From NCBI GenBank assembly GCA_946902985.2, contig OX336389.2, positions 788,764,979 through 788,828,978 of the forward strand: 64,000 nucleotides of DNA. The letters run 5' to 3'. The translations under genes and the position numbers were made by a program. This document shows, piece by piece, positions 20,801 through 28,353 of this stretch. The DNA is from Meconema thalassinum. Lineage: Eukaryota; Arthropoda; Insecta; Orthoptera; Tettigoniidae. The notes beneath the pieces were generated by a model. That model was given only the letters and a program-made list of their open reading frames with translations. It was not told where the DNA came from and ran no database searches. Each line of letters begins with the position of its first letter. The stretch's first letter is position 1.

Positions 20801-21485
20801 AATAGCTAAACCAACATTCATCGACAGAACAATTTATGGTCCCAACCTAGCTGCTTTCCACATGGCTAAACGTAACATTGTATTCAATAAGCCTATATAT
20901 ATTGGAATGTGTATACTGGATATTTCAAAAACTCTAATGTATTCCCACCACTATGATGTCCTGCTACCCTATTATGGAATGGACAATCTTAAACTCATGT
21001 ATATGGATACCGACTCGTTCATTTATTTGGTTAACACCCCAGATGTATATCAAGACAAGTTGGATTTCCTAGAACACCTGGACACATCAGATTATCCTAC
21101 TAATCACATATGTTACTCTACATCAAACAAGAAAACGTTGGGGAAATTTAAAGACGAGGCTTGTGGACAAATTATAAAAGCATTTGTTGGACTTAGAGCT
21201 AAAATGTACGCTTTAGACATAATTGGTAAAGAAATCAAAAAGATTAAAGGTATTAACAGAGGTGTTGTCAAAAATTGTATAAGCTTTCAAGATTATAAGG
21301 ATTGTGTCATGAAAAACAATGTAAAAAGAATACCCATGAACATTATCACTTCTAAACAACATGACATATCATCTATAAGACTAAACAAAATTGCTTTGTG
21401 TCCTAGTGATGATAAAAGAGTGATTGATGCTAACGGTATAGGTACACATGCCTATGGTCATTACTCAATCATTGACCATGCTTAA
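17853..21485 (+). CDS. polB: Protein-primed-type DNA polymerase B (Polinton-like)
   Basis: A 1,210-aa family B DNA polymerase, expected to copy the element's linear DNA with 3'-5' proofreading. ATG 17853 is chosen; the frame extends 7 codons upstream without another ATG. Order (residues counted from this ATG): two C2H2 zinc fingers (about 8-60, 'CKECGKTF', 'CKTCGSTF'); a third finger-like CxxC near 355; exonuclease motif I 'YADFES' (D417, E419); an HNH/endonuclease-VII-like insert 'CYLCQKPF...RDHCHITG' (about 520-555); exonuclease II 'NMSGYDANF'; exonuclease III 'YLTSDV'; polymerase motif A 'YDDANNQYG' (about 809); motif B 'LFNNAIFGKTMEN' (about 953-965); motif C 'YMDTDS' (D1052, D1054); and 'KMY' after it. 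All catalytic residues looked for are present. An AATAAA lies at 21551. Similar polymerases with this HNH insert are known from Polintons. No terminal-protein domain is identified with confidence. Confidence 0.92.
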   Translation: MEEAIPSYMCKECGKTFLRDYHRKRHEVSCGEFHECKTCGSTFNNAYNGRRHEECCNVVSAAKRQKAEPTKHYLLSLVPDKNGLIEYETSFEGRLKSYFIRCDTCKDLNSYLKESKQQIIQAMQKELAMHKSIKVNLVAECRFIHTSTNEITDRAFKTRNQALFLETDLSSFLETQFTKLTTEMEESELKGSNWALLAVEGVRLKINKYNPLRGSTYIPLPAAIQARKACINPQNFKDERCFMYAILAKLVKTDAKRVSKYKDLENKYDFSVISFPTSLADIPKFEKANDISINVFGLEQDKKLFPLKVVDQELQDHRDLLLLSSSSGQNHYVFIKDFDKLVRHQITRHEHKIYTCKRCFTHFDNRYGQQGMEKMKEHRALCVQHDIARVEMPIKNPIVKFLNVEKMLRIPYVIYADFESILLPYQTCLPNPEASYTVPYQSHVPMSFGIYVKPSPAVEHIKTNLSSQPVIYRGPDAAEKFMDCLISIANEIDRLYSLNVPKALTQAQEAEFQCSETCYLCQKPFTQQDWKVRDHCHITGEYRGSAHNNCNLRCKTRNPVPVFLHNMSGYDANFIVKQLGCTTERVDVIANSKEKYISFTKYVGNVKLRFVDTFRLMPSSLENLVSNLTSYPETDKYFGKENAMLMTRKGVFCYDYIDSWEKLSETRLPPKEAFFNKLSQEDVSQEDYEHAKNVWNQFNIKTLGEYSDLYLTSDVLLLADSFETFRNKTLETHRVDAAHFFTSPGLSFEAMLLYTGIELELLQDYDQILLIESGIRGGICQVSHRYAEANNKYMETYDSEKPSQFITYDDANNQYGWAMCHSLPYGGFQWVSPDTVDLEKLKKDDPVGYILDVDVDYPSDLHDLHNDLPFLPECTQPKDSSLKKLIPHLGNRRRYVVHYMALKQALDHGIKLIKIHRVLKFKQRPWLKAYVDFNNNLRKQARNDFEKNLYKLFNNAIFGKTMENIRKRIDIRLVTDSKKAEKLIAKPTFIDRTIYGPNLAAFHMAKRNIVFNKPIYIGMCILDISKTLMYSHHYDVLLPYYGMDNLKLMYMDTDSFIYLVNTPDVYQDKLDFLEHLDTSDYPTNHICYSTSNKKTLGKFKDEACGQIIKAFVGLRAKMYALDIIGKEIKKIKGINRGVVKNCISFQDYKDCVMKNNVKRIPMNIITSKQHDISSIRLNKIALCPSDDKRVIDANGIGTHAYGHYSIIDHA

Positions 21486-21550
21486 AGAGTTAAGTTATGA
21501 ATATCAAAATCATCTGCCTGCAACTAGCAAATACATAAAACAATTTAGGA

Positions 21551-21556
21551 AATAAA
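21551..21556 (+). terminator. Candidate poly(A) signal of right polB
   Basis: AATAAA lies 66 bp after the stop codon, and its mirror lies beyond the left copy near 9580. The region is A-rich, so chance occurrence is possible. Confidence 0.4.
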
Positions 21557-21774
21557 ACAATAACACTACAAAAATAAAATAAAATAGTAATCATAATCAA
21601 AAAATAAATAGAAAACAAAATAAAAACAACTGTACAATTTATAACAAAAAAGAATATATATATATAAAAATGTATTATGTGTAAATAGTGTACATGTATT
21701 TAAAATAAAAAATATTGTATGGACACTGCTTGTACATTTTTAATTACTACCCACCTCTCTCCACTCCTAATGCA

Positions 21775-22225
21775 AAATGAACATGTAAAACACAAATTGG
21801 AAAATCCATGTTTCCATATTGACAAAATAGAAAAAGCATTAAACTGAAATTTTAAAAACTGTAAATGGGAATTTCGTAAATTGACAAATGCACAACAACA
21901 AATTGGAAAATCCATGTTTCTATATCATGATATTGAAAAACTTTAAACTGACATTTTAAAAACTGTAAATGGGAAATTGTGAAATTAATAAATGTGTAAA
22001 CAATAAAATGCAAAATCCATGTTTCCATATTATGAAATTGAAAAACCTAAAACTGTTATAAAAAAACTGAAAATGGAAAATTGGAAAATTGACTAATGTG
22101 TAAACAACAAAATGCAAATTCCATGTTTCCATATTATGAAATTGTAAAACTTAAAATTAACATTAAAAAAACTAAAAATGGGAAATTAGAAAATTGACAA
22201 ATGCGTAAACAACAAAATGAAAGAA
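21775..22225 (-). repeat. 105-bp tandem array, right arm
   Basis: Mirror of the left-arm array at 8905-9370, with four units marked by 'ccatgtttccat'. Confidence 0.8.
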
Positions 22226-22614
22226 AAAAATACTCGGTTGGGGTAGTGATCTTATTGTACAGTAGCCTATAAGACTAGCATAAGGATAGTTGCATGAGCA
22301 CTTATATACTTTGTGTATGTGCATTAGCCTTTGGATTAGCTTAAGTTAGGTTTGGTATAGTTAGGTTTAGTGAGGTTAGGTATGTGACCTTGTAGTTTAC
22401 TCTTTTCGGAAAATGTAAAATGTAAAATCTAAAATCAAAAAATCTTAAATTTAAAATGTAAAATCTAAAAAAAACTAAAAACTAAAATACAAAAAATCAA
22501 AAATGTAAAATGTAAAACCTAAAAAATATAAAATGAAAAAATCTAAAATCTAAAATGTTAAAATGTAAAATGTTAAAATGCAAAATCTAAAATCTTTAAA
22601 TGAGGTTTCTGTGG

Positions 22615-22975
22615 GTTAGGTTAGGTTAGGTTATAACTAAGTTTATTATTTGTGCTCTCACATTTGCTCTTACTTTTTTGCTCACACTTTTTGCTCACAT
22701 TTTTTTTCTCGCACTTTTAGGTTAGGTTAGGTTAAGTTAGGTTAGGTTAGGTTAGGTTATAACTTAGTTTATTATGTGTGCTCTTACATTTGCTATTATA
22801 TTTGCTCTGACTTTGAAGTTAGGTTAGGTTAGGTTAGGTAAGGTTAGGTTAGGTTAGGTTATAACTTAGTTTATTATGTGTGCTCTCTCATTTGCTTTTA
22901 CTTTTTTTTGCTCTGACTTTAAAGTTTGGTTAGGTTAGGTTAGGTGAAGTTAGGTTAGGTTAGGTGAAATTGGGT
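22615..22975 (+). repeat. Telomere-like TTAGG tracts, right arm
   Basis: Runs of GGTTA/TTAGG are separated by the same 'ataacttagtttattatgtg' spacers as the left arm. The G-rich strand points toward the right terminus, as at a true chromosome end. The tracts end about 440 bp inside the terminus. Confidence 0.85.
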
Positions 22976-23421
22976 TAGGCAGAATGGCTGCAGTATGAAT
23001 CAAAAGCCAGCCAGCTCCTGTCAGTTTTGCCTCACAAGGCTGAGTGTACCCCGTTCCACTCTTGAGACCAGAAATTAAATTTCTTGGCAGAGCCGGGATT
23101 CGAACCTCAGGAATGACCTCCAAGAATGCTAGTCACTACACTAAGTGGTTGACAATATAAGGCTGGTCTTGATTATACATGATCAATTAATAATTACCTA
23201 ATAATAATAATAATAATAAATATTCCATTTACCAACTACACGGCCGAACTCCCCCTGTGACATCATTCATGGTCTCAGGACATGGCGGCCATCTTGCCCA
23301 TTAGCCCCTGCCCCAGCTCTGACTGACCCCTCCATAAGAATAGCATAGAGTGATTGCGCGTGGCGGCCATCTTGCCCATTAGCCCCTGCCCCAGAACCGC
23401 CCTATATTACCTACTTTTCCG

Positions 23422-24682
23422 CATGTGTAGAGCTTCCTTGGTTGCTTTTGTCAAGGCCATGTATTCGGCCTCCGTCGACGACAGGGCCACAGTAGGCTGC
23501 TTCCTGGACTCCCAACTCACTGCAGCGCCGCCTAGTGTGAACGATATCGAGCTTACCGGTCACACGATTTGACTCTTTCGGGAAAGGTATTCGAGTCATT
23601 TTGCATTTCGTGCAAATATCACACGTTAGATCTCCACATCTCCCTTTTTGTTGCACACCTCGAATGGATCCGCTCTTCACTGCCGTATCGAGATCACGAA
23701 AGTTGACGTGACCCATCCTTCGATGCCACAGCTGCGCCACATTCTCGTCGTGCTTGTCTTCTGACACTGCGTTTCGACATTTTTCCAGTGTGGTGCCCTG
23801 TACGTAGTACAGATTGTCCTTGGGCTTTGCAACTAACCTCGTCAGTCCATTCTGGTCGAAAACTTCCTCAACTGATAAGAGTGACGCGTCCGACAGCTGA
23901 TTTTTGTTGACCTTAACATTGCAGTCCACTGCCTTATGTCCCTTGATTCCGTACTTCGAGCATTTGAACGGAAACGATTTCTCCTTGTCACTCTTACCAC
24001 CGGAGTAGCCGTGGTTTTTGTTTTGAGGCTTCGACTGTGGTTTCCTTGAAGGACCTTTCTTCTTCACGTACATGGCGCCTTGATTTTCCATCGGTGTTGA
24101 CGAGGCAACTCTGGCATCGTGTTCTTTGATTATCTTCGTACGTAGATTCTCAGGCTTCGGTAGATCGTCCCGGCTCTCGATGGCAATTCTGAAATTTTCA
24201 AAAATTGCTGACAAACTGTACAGCATCATGCTGGTAAGTTGGTCTGGGTTAATAACTACGTCCATGTCAGCCAACTTGTCGACACAGTCAAAGTAGTTGT
24301 TGAGGTGCTCACGGATGTTGCCACCTTCAGTCATCTTTTGCAAGGTTAGACTCTTCAACAACGTGGCCTTGCGAGCCGGCCCCTTCGACTGCAACGTATC
24401 CTCAAGTTTCTGCCATATCTCGCTTGATGACCTGCAGTTCTTCACCAACTTGAGCTAGCTTGGTCCGATGGATAGGATTAGGTCTGACATGGCCTTTTCA
24501 TCCCTAGTCGTCCACTCGGTCACTTGGGCTGCATTGTCCTCACCCGGCTCAGGTTTGACGATCTTGCGGTTGACATAACCCCACGCGTCATTCTTTATCA
24601 GAATGGCGCGCATTTGCATTTTCCAGGTGTTGTAATTATTGCGCCCTAAGGCCTCGATGCGCACTACACCGTTTGAATTCAT
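23422..24682 (-). pseudogene. Copia-1 gag and deleted pol
   Basis: The frame starts at ATG 24682 with a gag N-terminus ('RIEALGRNNYNTWKMQMRA', about 75 aa). An in-frame TAG at 24455-24457 interrupts it. Gag then continues ('LVKNCRSSSEIWQKLEDTL', 'LTSMMLYSL'). The zinc knuckle reads C-x2-Y where a C-x2-C is usual ('CSKYGIKGHKAVDC'). The protease segment is missing. A pre-integrase zinc module follows ('LWHRRMGHVNF', 'CDICTKCK'). Immediately after, the sequence jumps to RNase H ('ALSSTEAEYMALT' in the other frame), so most of integrase and RT are deleted. It stops at the palindrome's right end and resumes at 7630. Confidence 0.88.
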
Positions 24683-24689
24683 TGTCTCA

Positions 24690-24960
24690 CTTCAATCGTG
24701 CCGCGTGTCAATGTCCGGAACACTCACGATTGTTCACAATAAATTTGCTGTGCCGCGTGTTATTGTTTGAAACACTCACAACCGGCCATACACTTTGCGT
24801 CGCATGCTATTGTCCGGAACACTCGCAAATAGGCCTACGGAATTTTGTGTCGTGCACGTTTTCTTGCGTCACGTGTTATAGTCCAAAACACTCGCAATAA
24901 GCCAAACTTCGCGTCGCATGTTATTGTCCAAACACTCGCGATTGGCTTTTTCACTGTTCA
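24690..24960 (-). repeat. 60-bp repeats in the Copia-1 5' leader
   Basis: Five or so units hold 'gtgttattgtccgaaacact' or variants (cores near 24707, 24755, 24805, 24870, 24918). They lie between the gag start and the primer site, where LTR elements carry packaging signals or enhancers. Confidence 0.65.
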
Positions 24961-25120
24961 CTCACGATCAAGCACACAATATTCGAGAAGACGGCGTTTG
25001 TTCCTTCTCGCTTTGTCGATGTCCAGAAGTTTCTCGAGTGAGCAAGATGTCTGACGCGTTCTTCTCTTTTTGTGTCTCTGCTGTTTCCAGTTTTCAGTTA
25101 ATTTAAATCTGAGCCAATCG

Positions 25121-25136
25121 TTCTGGGTCCATAACC
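25121..25136 (-). promoter_or_regulatory. Copia-1 primer-binding site
   Basis: The minus strand reads GGTTATGGACCCAGAA immediately next to the LTR. It resembles the internal initiator-Met tRNA segment used by Copia elements (half-tRNA priming), with one base different from the Copia-2 site. Confidence 0.85.
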
Positions 25137-25345
25137 TATTAGAGGTTTTAAAGCGGCAATGAAATGTAACGCTCGTTTAAATGTAACTCAACTGATTTAT
25201 TTAACACAAAATACATGAACTGTTTAAATGCGTTATGCGGTGAACAGATCATAAAACGAACTGTTTAAAAGTTAGTTGAGGGCGCTAGTTGCGCCTATCG
25301 ATCAGGATGGAGGTCGATACCGGCGGGTGCCGAATCTCACCAACA
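25137..25345 (-). repeat. Copia-1 5' LTR
   Basis: This 209-bp LTR reads TGTTGG...TAATA on the minus strand and is followed on the + strand by the TSD GTTTC. Confidence 0.9.
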
Positions 25346-25350
25346 GTTTC

Positions 25351-25845
25351 AGTTCAAGCATAACCTCATTGTCATAAAGTCATAACCTTCGCCCTGTCAT
25401 CCTTATCCCACCAGAGGAAACAAAAACTGTCTCTGTCCTCGTGTCGAATACTTATTTGCAGGAAGGCCTTTTCTATATCCGCTGTTACCCCAAACTCTCC
25501 TCTCCGAAATTTGAGTAATATGGAAGGCATAAGCTCAATAAGGTTAGGCCCACACTCCAAACATTGGTTCAGAGAGGGTAAGCTTCTCTCTCTAGCAGAA
25601 GCATCAAATACTGGGCACCTCTTGTAGTGCTGTTGTCCTTAATGACGGCTCGATGAAGTAAGTAGAGCCCATAATCATCCAGTGCCTAAGGTGGTACCTT
25701 TTCAATTATCCCCAATTTTTCCCAAGCGGTCAAAACTGCATCGTATGGACTAAATAAATTGCGTTCATATAATTTTCTGCTTGTGGACTCCAGTCTCTTA
25801 AATGCCAAATTCCTGTTACTCGGAAGAGGTATGTGGTCCTCCTTT
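25351..25845 (-). pseudogene. BEL/Pao RT N-terminal half
   Basis: The best open piece (25372-25560) reads 'PSILLKFRRGEFGVTADIEKAFLQISI', the RT region around the first catalytic Asp (A-D-I-E-K-A-F-L-Q). It ends soon after 'FLWW'. The next conserved segment before the Y-V-D-D box is absent, so this half and the half at 7129 join with a deletion of roughly 40 codons. Upstream (25560-25845) the frame is broken. Confidence 0.8.
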
Positions 25846-26786
25846 CACAATAGGGGCACCTCGTGCCGCCAATCATCATTTCTGACAATACCCGTCTGAA
25901 AGTTCAATCGAATCTCCAGATCTCTTTCTTCTTTGGATTTTTGAGTGGCTGAGTCTGATATACCAATGACATCTAATCTCCACAGGTCACTAAAATCATT
26001 AATAAGTAGTGAAGTAATCTCCACTGCCAAGTTAATCGAAGCCTGATATGGAACCTTTCCCAACAGAGTCCATCCTAGTTTAGTTTCAATAGCTACTACG
26101 CCTGAATCCAATAATATCAGTTTCCCTGTCAATAACTTACCAGCTGCATCTGCCCCAATGAGCAAGTCTACCTGTCCATCCCCTCCTCCTACATCTGTTA
26201 AAGAAATATTCCCCTCCGCAAGTTCCTCTAACCAAGTTCCTATCTCGACAGAGGGAATACCATCACAGATGATTGTTTGATCAAGTGCTTCCAAATTACA
26301 TTGAAATTTACCATCTAACACAGATGTTGCTTCAAATTAGTTTTTACACCAACAAAGAGGCCTGTTTAATTGTTTCTCCCCTCAGTGGTTTACAACCTAC
26401 GATAAATTGTCCTCAATTTCTTTTCGGATATATGATCTTAGAGAGCCTGAATCAATTAATGTTCGTACAAAGATGTAAAATCTAGTACCTTTGATGTTCA
26501 CTATTAGGGTCTGTAACAGAACATGGTGTTGTGTGGTGCTACTAAGAGAGGTTGCTTTCTGTTCAGCCTTTTCTTGGTTGCGGTCTGAATTAATTTTAGA
26601 ATCATCTTTCTTTTGATTACTTGGCTCATCAGGGCACGTTAACACATTATGATTCTTACCACAAACAAGACGTCTCACAGTTATTTTGCATTTATTTAAA
26701 CAATGACCCCTTTCGGAGCATCGAAAGCAGCCACCCTTATCTTTTAACATGTTTTGTTTTTCAGGAAAATTAATTTTCTGAGCCAT
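25845..26786 (-). pseudogene. BEL/Pao zinc knuckles, aspartic protease and following domain
   Basis: The first piece (26397-26786) holds two zinc-knuckle-like motifs, 'CFRCSERGHCLNKC' and 'C-G-K-N-H-N-V-L-T-C', then the aspartic protease active site 'LIDSGSLRSYI'. The next piece (25845-26321) continues the protease-associated domain with 'VDLLIGADAAGKLL' and 'LGWTLLGKV', hallmarks of Pao/BEL polyproteins. A frameshift near 26330-26400 separates them. The protease would process the polyprotein. Confidence 0.88.
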
Positions 26787-26861
26787 AAAACAATTAAAAC
26801 CATCCTGTCATCCATTACAAAACACACAATTGTATTTCCTATCCTCTACACCACTTGTACT

Positions 26862-27918
26862 TTATAACTCAGCAGCAGTGGCTGTTGCAGGCTTACGGCA
26901 TGTTAGTGTAGTCTCAGTATTACAATCATCTTTAATACCAAAACCTGCCACAGTCAAACTGATCCTTTCTTCTGATTCTACTTCCAGCTTTAGAAATTGC
27001 ATGATGTTTTCTAAACTGTTTTTGGAGTCCCCTGCAGTTGCTAAATTTGGGCTTCTTTGCCAAGCCCTGAGAAGTTCCTCAGATAAACAAGACTCAACTA
27101 GAGGATATAACATAGCAGCACAATTGTCAGAGGTAACACCATGTTTCCAATGACCTTATTTGGGATTTCAAACTGTCATAAAACTACACAATGAGCTGGT
27201 ATCACTGACAGAAGAAGCATTCTTCAACACTAATGTCAACAGCTCTCATCTTCTTCTCCTTCTAACATCTCTCTAATATATACTTCAAGAAGCAAATTGT
27301 CCCTGCCAAATTTGCTTTTCATACTTTCTATTGCTTTGCAATAGTTTTCACCTCTAGGTGGAAAACTTTGTACTACCGTACTTCTCTAGCATGCGAACCT
27401 TTCACGGTAGCTTGCATTAAATACTGAAATTTATCTTCTGGTACAATATCTAGGTCTTTATCATTTTTTTCGAACTGTCCCTAAAGTTGTAACCACTGTC
27501 AAACGTCACCGTCAAATTTTCAAAGTTCCAACTTTGGAAGCTTGAACTTTCGTCTACATGCCATATCAGACCTACCACTGGTAGTGCTCACTGCATCAGG
27601 TAAGTTTGTTGAAGAAGTTAATATTTCACTTACACTTACCTCTACATCTAGGAACTGCTGTTAATATTCATCGGCAATGCGGCACTCATCCTCCTAATCC
27701 TCCTGCCCGAGGTCTATTTTGAAACTTAGGATCTTGCCGTCTAATGAAAGTAACTCTTCATTTTTCTTTCGTAGCAGGGAGAACGAAACTTGAACCTTTC
27801 TTCTTTTCTCCTCTTGGTCTACATTCTCTATCTCACTTTGCAGAACCTTCAATAGTCTGGTAAACGCTGTACGATTAACCTTCCTTAACTTCAATGAACG
27901 TTCCAAGTCCAGTTCCAT
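26862..27918 (-). pseudogene. BEL/Pao gag
   Basis: Two open pieces remain: the N-terminal part (27694-27918, 'LKLRKVNRTAFTRLLKVLQ'), rich in Lys and Glu, and a C-terminal part (26862-27113, 'LLRAWQRSPNLA', then 'ENIMQFLKLEVESEERI') that matches the BEL gag region before the zinc knuckles. The middle (27114-27693) is full of stops but in the right place for gag. It is non-functional. Confidence 0.75.
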
Positions 27919-27992
27919 GATGCTATGAAAGACTTCCTTCGAGACACAATATTGTCAGAACAGGCACACGTGTCCAGTCACGGTTGCCACAA

Positions 27993-28231
27993 TGTAACGT
28001 TATATTATTTACGCTACCTGCGTATCTACAGGTTCTCAACGTTTAGTGAATAAATCTCACTCCGGTGACAAATCCGAATTTATTGCAAGCTGCTTAACAT
28101 CATAGTACTGTGCAATTATTACATAGGAAGCCATATCTTTCTTCTGCACTGTCGAGAAGGATATTGTTGCAAAGAGACAAATAAACATCGAGAATCGATA
28201 ACATCACATCACAGCTTTCAAGGTTGTCACA
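27993..28231 (-). repeat. BEL/Pao 5' LTR
   Basis: On the minus strand it runs TGTGACAACC...GTTACA. Next to it is 'TGTGGCAACCGTGAC', a BEL-type primer-site region. The partner 3' LTR is absent, so the outer border at 28231 rests on the TG...CA rule. Confidence 0.7.
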
Positions 28232-28353
28232 TATCAGCAGAGACAGGTTTTCTTTTGTTGTGTGAATCTAAACTGTGTTCTGCTGCATGGCTGAAAGCAA
28301 TGGGAAACTACAGCCGTAATGCTATTCCCACGGACATGCATCTCTCTATGCAT

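Larger units (their letters stand above)
7631..23415. mobile_element. Palindromic Polinton-like element (PolB only)
   Basis: The element begins AGTAGGTAATATAGGGCGG and ends with its exact inverse. The 6-bp target duplication TTTCCG flanks it (7625-7630 and 23416-23421). Polintons/Mavericks are known for 6-bp duplications and AG...CT ends. Unlike those, which carry about 10 genes including integrase, ATPase, protease and capsid, this 15,785-bp unit is two near-identical inverted arms (7631-15313 and 15821-23415). Each arm encodes one protein-primed-type DNA polymerase transcribed outward. I found no other credible gene. The relation to Polintons is inference from polymerase, ends and duplication size. 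How it integrates is unknown, with supply in trans or capture of an inverted dimer as candidates. Confidence 0.9.
15821..23415 (-). repeat. Right arm of the palindrome (7,595 bp)
   Basis: Inverted, nearly identical copy of 7631-15313. It contains the open polymerase gene, a single copy of the 83-bp SINE-like unit, TTAGG tracts and the doubled terminal motif, ending ...CCTACT at 23415. Confidence 0.92.
7130..25345 (-). mobile_element. Copia-1 retrotransposon with the PolB palindrome inside
   Basis: Two LTRs (7130-7321 and 25137-25345) bound the element, and the 5-bp duplication GTTTC flanks it at 7125-7129 and 25346-25350. A half-tRNA initiator-Met primer site adjoins the right LTR, so transcription runs right to left. 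Without the 15.8-kb insertion at 7631-23415 the element is only about 2.4 kb. It lacks the protease and most of the integrase and RT, so it was an internally deleted, non-autonomous copy before it received the larger element. Confidence 0.92.
5065..28231 (-). mobile_element. BEL/Pao retrotransposon, truncated, host of nested Copia
   Basis: The minus-strand order is 5' LTR (27993-28231), gag, zinc knuckles and protease, RT, RNase H, then integrase, ending without a 3' LTR at 5065 beside R750. Copia-1 splits it at 7130-25345. The flanking BEL sequence rejoins once Copia-1 and one GTTTC copy are removed. Every coding part carries stops or shifts. About 40 codons of the RT palm upstream of its catalytic box were already missing before the Copia insertion. 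Confidence 0.85.

Noticed and set aside
7631..23415. The palindrome as a pure long-read foldback artefact
   Set aside because: The two outer flanks are different, correctly ordered parts of one Copia element, with the same 6-bp duplication. The arms differ by an 83-bp unit and the centre is not mirror-symmetric. An artefact would not create these, though partial misassembly inside is still possible.
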